From CBDUEF01 sp018063485 (lineage in GTDB: Bacteria; Pseudomonadota; Alphaproteobacteria; Rhodobacterales; Rhodobacteraceae), in contig JBAOID010000018.1 in the NCBI GenBank assembly GCA_037045435.1, forward strand, positions 248,001-312,000: DNA of 64,000 bases. The letters are read 5' to 3'. Numbering within the stretch: the stretch's first letter is position 1; each line of letters opens with the position of its first letter. The translations under genes and the position numbers were made by a program. The notes below the pieces were generated by a model that saw nothing but the letters and a program-made list of their open reading frames with translations, did no database searches and was not told the DNA's origin. This document shows, piece by piece, positions 9,428-18,481 of the stretch.

Positions 9428-9644
9428 TTTCAGCCCTCAATATGGCGCAATCTGCGTTGCGCTTGTTTTGCACCCTGCGGCATGGATCTTCGGTCGTTTA
9501 GGGCCGGACATACCAAATTCGCGCCATCATAACCGCAAGCGAGTGGCGTGGAAAGGGTCGCCTGCACCATGCGCGAAATTCACGCAAAGGAATTGAGGGT
9601 TGCGGCTTTCAGAATCATTTCCAGCAGTCTATGGGGCAGGCGTC

Positions 9645-9734
9645 GGAGGAGTGGCGGAGTGGTTTAACGCACCGGTCTTGAAAACCGACGTAGGGGGAAC
9701 CCTACCGTGGGTTCAAATCCCACCTCCTCCGCCA
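9645..9734 (+). tRNA. tRNA-Ser(UGA)
   Basis: A 90-nt class II tRNA with acceptor GGAGGAG/CTCCTCC, discriminator G and encoded CCA. Anticodon TGA at 9679-9681 sits in loop CTTGAAA. The long variable arm and T-arm GGTTCAAATCC are present. It marks the left edge of the accessory, IS-rich stretch, but I found no repeat of its 3' end downstream that would mark an attachment site. Confidence 0.95.
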
Positions 9735-10103
9735 TTACATCTTCCAAGGGCCTGAAAAATATTCAGATTTTTCACCGCGGAAACGCTTCTCAACATTAAT
9801 GCCATCATCCTCAAAATGACGCCCACCTGATGGCACCTGTGGCGGAATCGCACCGGTTTTGGGACATGTCTCCTCCGAAGAATTTCCGCCCGTTCGGACG
9901 CTATAGCGCGAAGTGTAAGGACAATGCGCCCTTACGCGATTTGATTGTCAGTGAACTGCCCGAGATACCATCAGGGGCTGAAACGGCGACAATCGGCTTG
10001 CTGCGCAACGTTTGCATTTTCCCGCACACAAGATTTCAATGCGTGTCGGCCAGCCCGCAACACGCGCGCTGACCTATATTAATTATGTAGTATACTTAGC
10101 GCG
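9735..10103. other. Gene-poor stretch between tRNA-Ser and the SH3 protein gene
   Basis: No convincing coding sequence. The only open frame (about 80 codons, plus strand, from 9830) has no recognisable domain or ribosome site. The last 40 bases are AT-rich (ATTAATTATGTAGTATAC), in contrast to the surrounding GC-rich DNA. Confidence 0.5.
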
Positions 10104-10754
10104 TTAGCGGACGATGTAGGTCACAATGCGCTTCTTCGTTTCCACCAGAACCGGCACGCCGTTCACATAGGCGTAGGAATACTCGCTTTCAGGAACCGGC
10201 ACCAACGTTACCGTCTCGGGAATTCCAGCACCTACAACGACCTCGCCGTCAAGATAGACCTCATCCACAGGATTGCTTTGGACATAGGTGATTACCGTCG
10301 GGTCGGGGGCCACTGCTGCACCAGCCCCAGTGCCGAGGATACCACCTACGACAGCGCCAACTGGACCCGCAATCAAGGCACCGGCAATTGCGCCAGTGGC
10401 AAGCCCTCCGGCTGCTGATGCATCCTGATTGTCATGTGTGACAGTCGTGTAGATTACCCGCTTGTCACCTGAGGCGAGCGGAATCGCTGCGTCTTCAATG
10501 GTTGCGGCCATATAGTTACCTGCCGCCCAGCCAGAGACCCCATCATAGGTAACTGTGCACCAACTGGCATCAGCCAGGCAGCCTTGGACCGACACCGCAC
10601 CATTTGCCGGGATCACGCCCACGATAGAATACATCGGGCCCGGTCCGCTACGCAGGTTGAGGTCGGTCCAAGCAGTGGCTTCTGTATCGGCAAAGGCTAC
10701 GCCGGACATAAGAATTGCGGCCGTGGAAAGACTGACAAGTGTTTTCGTAAACAT
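10104..10754 (-). CDS. Exported SH3-domain / DUF1236-like protein
   Basis: 216 aa with a signal peptide ending VAFA at about residue 22. Residues ~25-85 form a bacterial SH3 domain (TDLNLRSGPGPMYSIVGVIP, then CTVTYDGVSGWAAGNYM). A glycine-zipper-like hydrophobic segment follows (GAIAGALIAGPVGAVVGGIL). The C-terminal ~65 residues (VITYVQSNPVDEVYLDGEV to TYIVR) match DUF1236. Such proteins are predicted periplasmic or envelope-bound; function is unknown. It is monocistronic and faces the tRNA-Ser gene. Two further small exported proteins lie nearby, one also with an SH3 domain. Confidence 0.75.
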   Translation of the reverse strand: MFTKTLVSLSTAAILMSGVAFADTEATAWTDLNLRSGPGPMYSIVGVIPANGAVSVQGCLADASWCTVTYDGVSGWAAGNYMAATIEDAAIPLASGDKRVIYTTVTHDNQDASAAGGLATGAIAGALIAGPVGAVVGGILGTGAGAAVAPDPTVITYVQSNPVDEVYLDGEVVVGAGIPETVTLVPVPESEYSYAYVNGVPVLVETKKRIVTYIVR

Positions 10755-11090
10755 GGCGTTTCCTTAGAAAGTGAAGCGAATGTGCTACTTAAAGGTAACG
10801 CCCTGTTCAGCCGAAGGTTCCGTGTTGACCATCCTTATGTTTGAGAGATCGAACCGGACCCATAACTCTTTTGGGGAAGGCGCTCCTCTGGAATCATTAA
10901 ATCGATAACAGACAGACGGTGGGGTGACTCTTTGAAATCTCGCGATTTAACTGCGCTGTTCAATACTATCGGGCGCGCGGAAAATCGAAAGACCCGGGCG
11001 CAGAATTACCGCAAAGCCATTTCGTGGAACCAAATAGCCGACTGAAGTGTTCAACTATTACATAAACCCCTCAAACGAAGGATTACGCAC
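10755..11090. other. Divergent intergenic region, no gene seen
   Basis: A 336-bp gap between two divergent exported-protein genes. I see no ORF with protein-like composition and no clear operator. It should hold the promoters of both genes. Confidence 0.5.
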
Positions 11091-11577
11091 ATGCGTCCCA
11101 TGATCAAAACCGCCCTTTTCACCACGGTTTGCCTGTTGGGCGGCGCAAGCCTGGTTTCGGCCGAAACTGCGACGGTGGAGTCTGAACACCACAACCGAAA
11201 CGGTCGTCGGCACCACGACCGAAGGCGATCCGGTGGTGAAACAGGCCACATACATGGTCCTGCCGATCCCGATGACCGAAGAGCAAATCGCTGCAGTCAA
11301 TGCCACAGAAGGCCTGTCCGATAGCCCCGCTCCCGGCCCCTATGCTGGCTGGACGGTGATAAGCGCTGACAAGCAAGAGGTTGGAACTGTTACCTTTTCC
11401 ATGCAAGACGCTGACGGCAAGATCGAATACTTCAACTTCGTGATGCCTAACGGACACATGATGCGCCTTTCCAACGGCATCGCCAAGATGGGCGACAAGA
11501 TGATCGAGTTGCGCATTCTCAAAGCCGATGTCGATGCGAACTCGACGGCAGGCTTCAACAATATCTCGGTTCAATAA
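11091..11577 (+). CDS. Small exported protein, PRC-barrel-like, frame broken by one extra base
   Basis: The first frame encodes a signal peptide (MIKTALFTTVCLLGGASLVSA, possible starts 11091 or 11100). The second encodes a threonine-rich linker and a ~100-residue domain (YAGWTVISADKQEVGTVTFS, then DADGKIEYFNFVMP) that loosely resembles a PRC-barrel. The frames join if one base near 11185-11191 is skipped; the span is 487 nt (3n+1), giving about 161 aa. The PRC assignment is inference from pattern; function is unknown. A perfect inverted repeat follows the stop. Confidence 0.55.
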
Positions 11578-11588
11578 CATCCGAGCGG

Positions 11589-11621
11589 CCCTGATCATTG
11601 CCCGAAAGGCTCTGATCAGGG
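11589..11621. terminator. Inverted repeat between convergent genes
   Basis: Perfect 9-bp arms (CCCTGATCA at 11589-11597, TGATCAGGG at 11613-11621) separated by 15 nt. It sits 12 nt after the PRC-like gene's stop and contains the stop of the convergent LuxR fragment. It is terminator-like in position but has no T-run. Confidence 0.45.
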
Positions 11622-11795
11622 ATCCAACTGACCCGTAAAAAGCGCCAGGCGCACGAGTTGCGGTAGTGATTTCGCGCCCATGCGGTCCATGATGGCCGCA
11701 CGATGACTTTCTACCGCGCGCTGACTGATCCCCAACGACCAGGCTAAGGCCTTGCTGGCTTGCCCTGCCAGAACGCCCCTCAGCACTTTGCGATA
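11616..11795 (-). pseudogene. Remnant of a FixJ/NarL-type response regulator (LuxR HTH only)
   Basis: Read leftward, this encodes the C-terminal DNA-binding helix-turn-helix of a LuxR-type regulator: VLRGVLAGQASKALAWSLGI, then SQRAVESHRAAIMDRMGAKS, ending LFTGQLDP and a stop. A stop codon at 11796-11798 closes the frame upstream, and no receiver domain is recognisable in the preceding ~150 bp. It is therefore a fragment, not an expressed regulator, unless an indel hides the rest. Confidence 0.65.
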
Positions 11796-12083
11796 TCAGG
11801 ACATCACAGCACCCGCAGAGCGCTTCGGGGTTCGAGACCCACCGCAGGCCTGCGCTTTCGATACTGCCACCGTTATACGTGCAACTGGCGCAGCCCGATG
11901 CGCCCGCCGACTTGGTCGCACAGCGCAAACTGGGGTTACTTTTCCTCGGGTGCAATGGGGATCATTGTCATCGTCGAATTGATCCTGCTGCTGACGGGCC
12001 TTTGTAACCGGTGTCAGTTTCTGCTTTCCGCCCGAGGCTCCTTCTGGCACAGCAAAGAAGTGAAAACAGACCGAGGTCGGATC

Positions 12084-12387
12084 ATGCGCCATATCGCCAT
12101 TCCTTTTATCTGTGCAGCCCTGTTGATCTCTGGATGCAACGGCGGCATTGGCGGTTGCCGAGACGGTCGTAGGGGCGGGACCGGACGATCTGCTGAAACT
12201 GCGGGCGGGTCCGGGGCTTGGCTTCAAGGTGATCATGGGTTTGCCAGATGGGACATCACTCATCCGTCGCGACTGCGTGACCGAAGCAGGACAACTCTGG
12301 TGCCGTGTCTCGCTCAGCGCATCACCCGGGATCACAGGCTACGTTTCCGCTGATTACCTGACGTCAGCACCCATGGGTCTGATTTGA
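12084..12387 (+). CDS. Small exported SH3-domain protein, frame broken by one extra base
   Basis: The start at 12084 encodes a hydrophobic signal sequence (MRHIAIPFICAALLI). Skipping one base near 12131-12134 continues into a cleavage-like AALAVA and a complete bacterial SH3 domain (LKLRAGPGLGFKVIMGLPDG to GITGYVSADYL). The span is 3n+1, giving about 100 aa. Bacterial SH3 domains often bind the cell wall; this protein's target is unknown. The gene is immediately left of the IS cluster. Confidence 0.6.
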
Positions 12388-12441
12388 GGATTTGAACAAC
12401 GGAGGATTTCTGGTTCATCTTATCGATTAGGAGATCGAGAT

Positions 12442-12657
12442 GATGAAGAAGCCGATACTTCGAAGGACGCGGCAGACAAGCTGGTCAAGAATATCCGCCG
12501 CAAGACCCGGCAGACCTATTCTGCGGAGGAGAAAATCCGCATTGTTTTGGCCGGATTGCGCGGTGAGGAAGGCATCTCGGTGCTGTGCCGTCGCGAGGGC
12601 ATTGCCGAGAGCTTGTATTACAGCTGGTCAAAGGAATTTCTCGGGGCAGGCGGCTCT
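12442..12657 (+). pseudogene. IS3-family OrfA, 3'-truncated
   Basis: In frame from 12442 the DNA encodes an IS3-group OrfA helix-turn-helix segment: DAADKLVKNIRRKTRQTYSA, EEKIRIVLAGLRGEEGISVL, CRREGIAESLYYSWSKEFL. Similarity stops at about 12657, where the leucine-zipper half and OrfB should follow but instead the upstream region of the IS110 element begins. There is no good start codon in this frame. The fragment shows that a later element landed in an older IS3 copy or that a deletion joined them. Confidence 0.75.
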
Positions 12658-12659
12658 GA

Positions 12660-14030
12660 TGATGTAACCGCCCCCCGACGGCATCGATGTGCCAAGGTGG
12701 GTCTGCGATGATCCACAAAAAGGAGAGCGGTCATGTCGGATATTATCACGGTCGGACTCGATTTGGCGAAAAATGTATTCCAATTGCATGGAGCTGACGG
12801 CGCAGGTCGAGCGGTTCTGCGCAAGAAATTACGGCGAATGCAGGTTTTGGCGTTTTTCAGCCAACTTCCGCGATGCGTGGTTGCGATGGAAGCGTGCGGC
12901 GGCGCGCACTTCTGGGGCCGTGAGATTGGCAAGTTGGGCCACGAAGTGCGACTGATCCCGCCCGCTTACGTCAAACCCTTCGTCAAGCGCCAGAAGAATG
13001 ATGCAGCTGATGCTGAAGCGATTTGCGAGGCAGCGGTACGCCCGTCGATGCGCTTTGTGCCGGTGAAGAGCGAAGATGTGCAGGGTGCAGCCATGGTCTT
13101 CCGGGTCCGGGAGCTGCTGATCCGTCAGCGCACTCAAGCGATCAATGCGCTTCGCGGCCACCTGACGGAGTTTGGAGAAGTGGTTCCACAGGGCGCAGCG
13201 AACGCAGCGCGCCTGATTACAGTCATAGAGGATCCGTCAAGCGGCTTGCCCGAGGAAGCCCGGGCAACGCTGTTGGTCCTTATCGAGACGAAGATCCGCC
13301 TCGACGACCAGATCGCCAAACTCAACGCTGAGATCAGCCGTCGTGCCAAAGAGAATGAGGTGGCGCGCAGACTGATGACGATCCCAGGTATCGGACCGTT
13401 GATTGCCACGGCTTTGGTAGCCCTCGCACCTCCTCCCGAGACCTTCCGCAAAGGGCGCGATTTTGCGGCTTGGCTCGGACTTGTGCCGCGACAACATTCG
13501 ACAGGCGGGAAGCAGAGGCTCGGGGCGACGACAAAAATGGGAGAGCGATCTTTGCGGCGCCTGCTGATTATTAGTGCCAACAGCGTCATCATAAAACGGC
13601 ATGTCCATCCAATGGCTAGGTCGGGCACTTGGCTGGGAGGGATGCTGCTACGCAAGCCACCGATGCTTGTGCGGGTGGCGCTGGCGAACAAGATGGCGCG
13701 GATTGTCTGGGCGCTAATGGTGAAAAAAGAAGTTTACAGAGCTCCGGCTGCAGCGGCGTAAGCTGACTGATAGCCGCGAGGACGTCGGAGCGGAGGAGGG
13801 CAAGGAGTTGTATGGCGCAACGGTCGTGAGACGGGATTGGGAAAACCAGTGTGCAACAGAGTGCCTTTTGAGCACGCGGCTTTGATCTGGACCTGATCTT
13901 CGAACACCATACGGGCCCGCGACATCTGTGACGTCGCATCATGAGGCCGGACATATGTCAGCACCCGACGACGCGCCAAAATCAGCTCTGAAGATATCTC
14001 TTGCGTTTGGGGCGGTTACATATGTTGCAC
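12660..14030. mobile_element. IS110-family element (approximate limits)
   Basis: The transposase at 12733-13761 with its flanking non-coding DNA. The left limit is set where IS3 similarity ends and the right limit where IS5-like end sequence begins; exact ends were not defined, as IS110 elements usually lack clear terminal inverted repeats. The 3' segment 13762-14030 contains no gene and is taken as the element's downstream non-coding part. Confidence 0.55.
12733..13761 (+). CDS. IS110-family transposase
   Basis: An intact 342-aa transposase, the best-preserved in the cluster. The N-terminal RuvC-like DEDD domain begins GLDLAKNVFQLHG and has the conserved KNDAADAEAI. The C-terminal transposase_20 domain carries TIPGIGPLIATALVA and the serine-bearing segment around FAAWLGLVPRQHSTGGKQ. 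IS110 enzymes are now known in several members to use a bridge RNA from flanking non-coding DNA; the non-coding segments beside this ORF are the place to look for one. A purine-rich AAAAAGGAGAG lies before the ATG. Confidence 0.93.
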   Translation: MSDIITVGLDLAKNVFQLHGADGAGRAVLRKKLRRMQVLAFFSQLPRCVVAMEACGGAHFWGREIGKLGHEVRLIPPAYVKPFVKRQKNDAADAEAICEAAVRPSMRFVPVKSEDVQGAAMVFRVRELLIRQRTQAINALRGHLTEFGEVVPQGAANAARLITVIEDPSSGLPEEARATLLVLIETKIRLDDQIAKLNAEISRRAKENEVARRLMTIPGIGPLIATALVALAPPPETFRKGRDFAAWLGLVPRQHSTGGKQRLGATTKMGERSLRRLLIISANSVIIKRHVHPMARSGTWLGGMLLRKPPMLVRVALANKMARIVWALMVKKEVYRAPAAAA

Positions 14031-14082
14031 AAATCGCTGAGGGATTCACCCGCGTGACTCCATGCGTGTTAGCTCGCAGGGC

Positions 14083-14609
14083 ATGAGCAAACCCACTCCC
14101 CCGACCTACCGCACGACGAACTGGCGCTCCTACAACGCCGCCCTGAAGCAGCGTGGGTCGCTGCATATCTGGTTTGACCCGGAGACGGTCTGGCTGGCGG
14201 AACCGAGTGGCAGGCGGGGCCGTTCGGCCACCTTCACCGACGCTGCCATTCAGGCTTGCCTGACGCTGAAGGCGCTGTTCGGCCTGCCGCTGCGGCAGAC
14301 GACGGGGCTGGTTGCAAGCTTGCTGGAACTGGCCGGGCTGGACTGCCAGTGCCGGACTTCAGCACGCTGTCGCGTCGCCAGAAGGGCCTGAACGTCGCCA
14401 TTGCCTATCGTCAGAGCACCGGTGCCTTGCATCTGCTGTTCGATAGCAAAGGGATCAAGGCCGAAGGTGAGGGCGAGTGGTTTGCCAAGAAACATGGGGC
14501 TTCCAAGCCTCGGCAATGGTGCAAAGTCCATCTGGGTATCGATGCCGACACGCTGGAGATACGGGCCATCGAGATCACCGGCAGCAGAGTGGGGGATGCG
14601 CCGATGCTG
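14083..14609 (+). pseudogene. IS5-family transposase, frameshifted and 3'-truncated
   Basis: Starts MSKPTPPTYRTTNWRSYNAA and continues through the IS5 N-terminal domain. Near 14343 one base is missing (GLDC for GLDWPVPDFS), after which a second frame reads VPDFSTLSRRQKGL to SRVGDAPML. Similarity ends at 14609, where antisense IS66 tnpC begins, so the catalytic C-terminal half is lost. An IS5-like end (TTGCACAAATC) lies near 14031. This is the only single-base loss, as opposed to gain, that I found. Confidence 0.85.
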
Positions 14610-16150
14610 GCGAAGCGGGCCCAGTTCCGGCCGCCTTCGTCGTGGCCGGCAAAGAGCGCGTTGCGGCGGTTCATGGCCGGGCTGCGGATGGCGTTTTCGA
14701 CCAGGTTGGAGTCGATGTTGACGCGGCCATCCTCAAGGAACAGTCGGAATCCATCCTGGCGCTTCAGCATGTAGGCCATGGCTTCCCCGAGGTCGGATTT
14801 GCGCGAGACCCGCGCGGCCTGCGCCTTCAGCCAGGCGAAGAACGCGTCCACTAGGGGGCGGGACAGGTCCTGCCGGGCGGCCCGGCGACGCTCGGGGTCC
14901 GAGCCGCGGATGGCGTCCTCGACCTTGTAGAGTGCTGCGATGCGCAGCAACGCTTCATCCACGATGGGCGAGCCCTTCTGGGGCTTGGCCTTGATCAGCT
15001 TCCTGCGGCCGTGCGCCCAGCAGAAAGCCAGATGCAACGGATCTCCGCCCGGGCGCTTGGGCGTCGCCAGATGAGAGTAGCCGCCATAAGCATCCATTGC
15101 CCGGCAATGGTTTGCATGCAAACCATGAGAGGGGACCTGGATCGTGCCGTTGAATCCTTGCAGAATTTCGGCGGCATATTCGCCCTTGCGACCAGGACGG
15201 TAGTGGAACACGACGCCCGGTGGCGCGGAGCCACCCCAGCCACGGTCGTCGCGCAACACGGCCCAGAGGTAGCCGGTCTTTGTCTTGCCGCGCCCCGGGT
15301 CCAGCACCGGCGCGGTGGTCTCATCCACATAAAGCCGCGTGCTGTCGGCCATCAGCCGCTTGGCCATGTGGTCGACCACAGGGGCGATCAGCGCGCCCGT
15401 CCGGCCCATCCAGTCGGCCAGCACCGAGCGCTCGATCGGCACCCCATGCCGCGCCATGACCACAGCCTGCCGGTTGAGCGGCATGTGCTCGGAATGCTTG
15501 GAGACGGCGATCTGGGCCAGCAGCGCCTCGGTCGGCCAGCTTCCCTCCAACAGATGCGCGGGCGCCTTGGCCTGCACCACGCCCGCCCGCCCCTTGGGGC
15601 AGGCATATCTTGGGCGGACCGTAACGATCACCTGATAGCGCGCAGGGATGTAGTCCAGCCGCTCGGTCCGGTCTTCACCGATCCGGACCATGTTGCCGCA
15701 GCCGCAAGGGCAGACGAGGCTGTCGGGCTCGATCACCTGCTCGACGCGCGGCAGGCCTTCCGGCAGGGCACGTGCCTTGCGCGGCGCTCGACGGGTGACC
15801 TTTTCGGGATCGGTCGCGCTGGCCGCGATCCTGTCCTCAACAGCCGCGATCTGTGCCTGCGTCTCGGCGATGGCGGTTTCCAGATCTTCCAGCGCCAGCT
15901 CCAGCTGCGCCGGGTCCAGCTTCTCGGATTTCGGCCCGAACTTCGTGCGCCGGTAATCCTGAACCTGACCTTCCAGCTTCTCGATCAGCGCCTTCAACTC
16001 GGTGATGAAGGCCTCTTTCTCGGCCACCACCGCCTGTTCGTGCTGGCGCGCCGCGCGCTCGACCGAAAGCTCGAACTGAACTGCCGCAAAGGCCGTCATC
16101 ACCTCGGGCGGAATGTCCGGGAACTGGCTGAGATCGAAGGGCTGCGACAT
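14610..16150 (-). pseudogene. tnpC: IS66-family transposase TnpC, 3'-truncated and carrying a 39-bp insert
   Basis: Begins MSQPFDLSQFPDIPPEV (another in-frame ATG lies at 16186) and has the IS66 coiled coil, the zinc-binding CPCGCG region, the DDE core (YVDETTAPVL, FCWAHGRRKL) and the late motif NLVENAIRSPAMNRRNALFA. It ends abruptly at GGRNWARFAS (14610), joined to the IS5 remnant; about 40-60 C-terminal residues are missing. Between GTIQV and DAYGGYSHL there is an extra 13-residue segment from a 39-bp mini-insert (15095-15133), which keeps the frame. Confidence 0.9.
15095..15133 (-). repeat. Double-hairpin mini-insertion, copy 1 (in tnpC)
   Basis: A 39-bp insert in the tnpC reading frame. 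In gene orientation it starts CCCTCTC, has a perfect 20-nt palindrome (ATGGTTTGCA and its complement), then TGCCGGGCA and ATG. A second hairpin, CCATTGC-CGG-GCAATGG, uses the 3' arm of the first, so the two structures compete. It shares its ends and layout, but not its arm sequences, with the copy in tnpB. It is in frame and adds 13 residues absent from the conserved IS66 pattern. Confidence 0.65.
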
Positions 16151-16214
16151 GCGCCTTCTTACCAGATCCATGGACAGAAAGCCCAATAAAACACAGCTAA
16201 AACAGCCCGGTAAG

Positions 16215-16606
16215 TCATCCCGCCGCAGTGGGCGGCAGCACCCGTTGCGCCACGATCCGCCGCCAATCCAGATCCTTCGAACAAGGCTTCAAACTGCGCC
16301 CGCGACAGCCGCATCGTCCCGTCCTGAACCTTCGGCCAGGCAAAGCTGCCCTGTTCCAGGACCTTGTAGATCAGCACCATCCCGGTTCCATCCCACACAA
16401 GGATCTTCAACCGGTCCCCACGCTTCGACCGGAACACAACCGTCACCCCGGAATGCGGATCAAGCTTCAGTTCGGTCTGCACGATCAGCGCCAGCGCCTG
16501 ATGCCCGCAACGGAAATCCACCCGCTGCCCGGCAGCGCATGCTTGCATACGCGAGAGGGGGCCGCGTCGCGATCAGGATCGGCAGCCGTTGGCCCGCGAC
16601 AATCAC
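16215..16606 (-). pseudogene. tnpB: IS66 accessory protein TnpB with 37-bp insert and a frameshift
   Basis: Probable GTG start at 16606 (IVAGQRLPILIATRP). The conserved continuation VDFRCGHQALALIVQ resumes only after a 37-bp insert (16523-16559), which shifts the frame. The core HSGVTVVFRSKRGDRLKILV and WDGTGMVLIYK is intact. One extra base near FEG (about 16276) then pushes the expected LDWRRIVAQ end into another frame that stops at 16215. TnpB is essential for IS66 transposition though its activity is unclear. As read, it is inactive. Confidence 0.8.
16523..16559 (-). repeat. Double-hairpin mini-insertion, copy 2 (in tnpB)
   Basis: A 37-bp insert in tnpB. In gene orientation it starts CCCTCTC, has an 18-nt hairpin (GCGTATGC-AA-GCATGCGC, with a T-G wobble), then TGCCGGGCA and GCG; the alternative hairpin is CGCTGC-CGG-GCAGCG. 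Compared with copy 1, both ends are identical while the arms changed from ATGG/CCAT/ATGG to GCG/CGC/GCG, so pairing is conserved. The length is 3n+1, so it breaks the frame. Confidence 0.65.
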
Positions 16607-17068
16607 AGCCGCACCCCGCAGTGCCAGGATCAGCGCGGCCGCCCGCTCCACCGCAACATCGCCGGGAATGCGCAGAACCACATCGGGCCCGACCTCAATC
16701 GTCATAACCCCGGCGCCACCTGTTGCGGTTTCGGTCGAGGACGACGCACCCAACTGATCCATGGGCTCGGGCAGAATGGACAGCGGCACAAAGGCAGGCT
16801 GCACCGGCTCAGCCTTCGGCAAACTGTGCAGCCCGTCCATCAGGTCACCCGGCAAAGCCAGCCGACCCTGCCGGGCATGGCGGCGCCAATCCGACAGGTG
16901 ATGGGGCAGGATGTCATGGCGCGCCGCCACATCGACAACCCGAACACCCGGCTGAAGGCTTTCGGCGACGATCCGCGCCTTTACCTCATCCGGCCAACGT
17001 CGCTTGCCCCGCCGCCGCGGCTCGACAACCTCGCACCGGCCCACAAACCCATCGCCACCATCCGCCAT
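16604..17068 (-). CDS. tnpA: IS66 helix-turn-helix protein TnpA
   Basis: About 155 aa from MADGGDGFVG, with GGAGG 6 nt upstream. Its N-terminal third is an IS66 OrfA helix-turn-helix (RRRWPDEVKARIVAES, then VVDVAARHDILPHHLSDWRR). The C-terminus ends ILALRGAA. No stop follows: the frame reads straight into the presumed GTG start of tnpB. Family members usually overlap as TGA/GTG here, so one extra base at about 16606 may have fused them. Confidence 0.8.
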
Positions 17069-17149
17069 GCAATACCTCCATCCTGATCTCGGAAGGCTTC
17101 TCGCAGGCGCATCACGCGTCAGGAATATCGTAAATCAATGGGTCGAAGC

Positions 17150-18479
17150 CGCCGCTTACTGTGTATTGGCTGATCGGGTCCATGCTTCCTGAGAGGAGCA
17201 AGGACGATGACGATTTCCAACGAACTGCTGGACGAACTGCTGAAGGGCTGCAAGCGGCCTGAGGATCTGCTTGGCGATGCCGGGCTGATGAAGGAGCTGA
17301 AGATCCGGCTGATGGAGCGGATGCTCGGGCGCCGAACTGACCGCGCATCTGGGCTATGAGGCCGGTGCGGAGCCGCCAGCCGAACAGGCGAACCGCCGGA
17401 ACGGGGTTGCGACGAAGCGGGTGAAGGGCTCGGACGGCGAGGTGCCGCTTTCGGTGCCGCGCGACCGGGACGGCAGCTTCGAGCCGGAGCTGGTGAAGAA
17501 GGGCCAGACCCGGATCGATGGGATCGATGACAAGATCATCGGGCTCTATGCCGCCGGGCTGTCGGTGCGCGACATCCAGGCTCATCTGGAGGATCTCTAT
17601 GGCCTGAGGGTCTCGCCCGACCTGATCAGCCGCGTCACCGATGCCGTGCTGGACGAGGTCCGGGAATGGCAGCACCGGGCGCTGGACCGGATGTATCCGA
17701 TCGTCATTTTCGATGCGCTGCGGGTGAAGATCCGCGATGCCGACAGCCGGATGGTCAAGAACAAGGCCGTTTACATCGCCTTGGGCGTCACCCGGGACGG
17801 GGAGCGCGAGGTTCTGGGCCTCTGGATCGCCGACAACGAGGGCGCCAAGTTCTGGCTGTCGGTGATGAACGAGCTGCGCAACCGGGGCGTCCAGGACATC
17901 CTGATCGCCGTCGTGGACGGGCTGAAGGGCTTCCCCGAGGCGATCACCGCGGCCTTCCCGGAGACCACGGTCCAGACCTGCATCGTGCATCTGATCCGGC
18001 ATTCGATGAACTTCTGCAGCTGGAAGGACCGCAAGGCCGTGGCCGCCGACCTGCGCCCGATTTACGAGGCCCCGACCGCCGAGGAGGCCGCCCGCCGAGC
18101 TGGATGCCTTCGAGGAGAAATGGGCCGGGAAATACCCGTCCATCGCCCCGGCCTGGCGCCGGGCATGGGCCGAGGTCACGCCGTTCTATGCCTTCAGTGC
18201 CGGCGATCCGGAAGATCATCTACACCACCAATGCCGTGGAATCGCTGAACCGGGTGCTGCGGAAAACGCTGAAGACCAAGGGCTCCTTCCCGACCGAGGA
18301 GGCTGCCACGAAGCTGATCTTCCTGGCCATCCGCAACTTCGAGAAGGGCGGCCGCGCCGTCCGGGAATGGGTTGCGGCCCGCAATCAGCTGGCCATAATG
18401 TTCGCCGGGCGCTTCGACGCCTGAACGTATCTGAAAACCGCATGGGCCCGGTCAGATACACAGAGTTTCAGACACTCCC
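17150..18479. mobile_element. IS256-family element
   Basis: The frameshifted transposase lies between inverted end sequences. The left one contains CTGTGTAT then CTGATCGGGTCCATGC (17157-17190); the right one, reversed, contains CTGTGTAT then CTGACCGGGCCCATGC (18439-18463) and runs out to GGGAGTGTCTGAAA at 18479. The outermost bases of the left end do not match the right, so the left tip is probably lost against the IS66 remnant. Confidence 0.6.
17207..18424 (+). pseudogene. IS256-family mutator-type transposase with three frameshifts
   Basis: ATG at 17207 with GAGAGGAG upstream. The protein is recognisable throughout: MTISNELLDELLKGC, YAAGLSVRDIQAHLEDLYG, the DDE region IVIFDALRVKIRDADSRMVK and VVDGLKGFPEAI, and the end IIYTTNAVESLNRVLRKTLK. 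Three extra bases split it: near 17330 (LGRR for LGAE), near 18095 (AARRAG for AARELDAF) and near 18203 (FSAGDP for FSAAIRK). Removing all three gives about 404 aa, normal for IS256. Whether it is decayed or mis-sequenced cannot be told here. Confidence 0.88.
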
Positions 18480-18481
18480 GC

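Noticed and set aside
9830..10072. 80-codon ORF after tRNA-Ser
   Set aside because: No domain, no ribosome site, and composition unlike the neighbouring genes.
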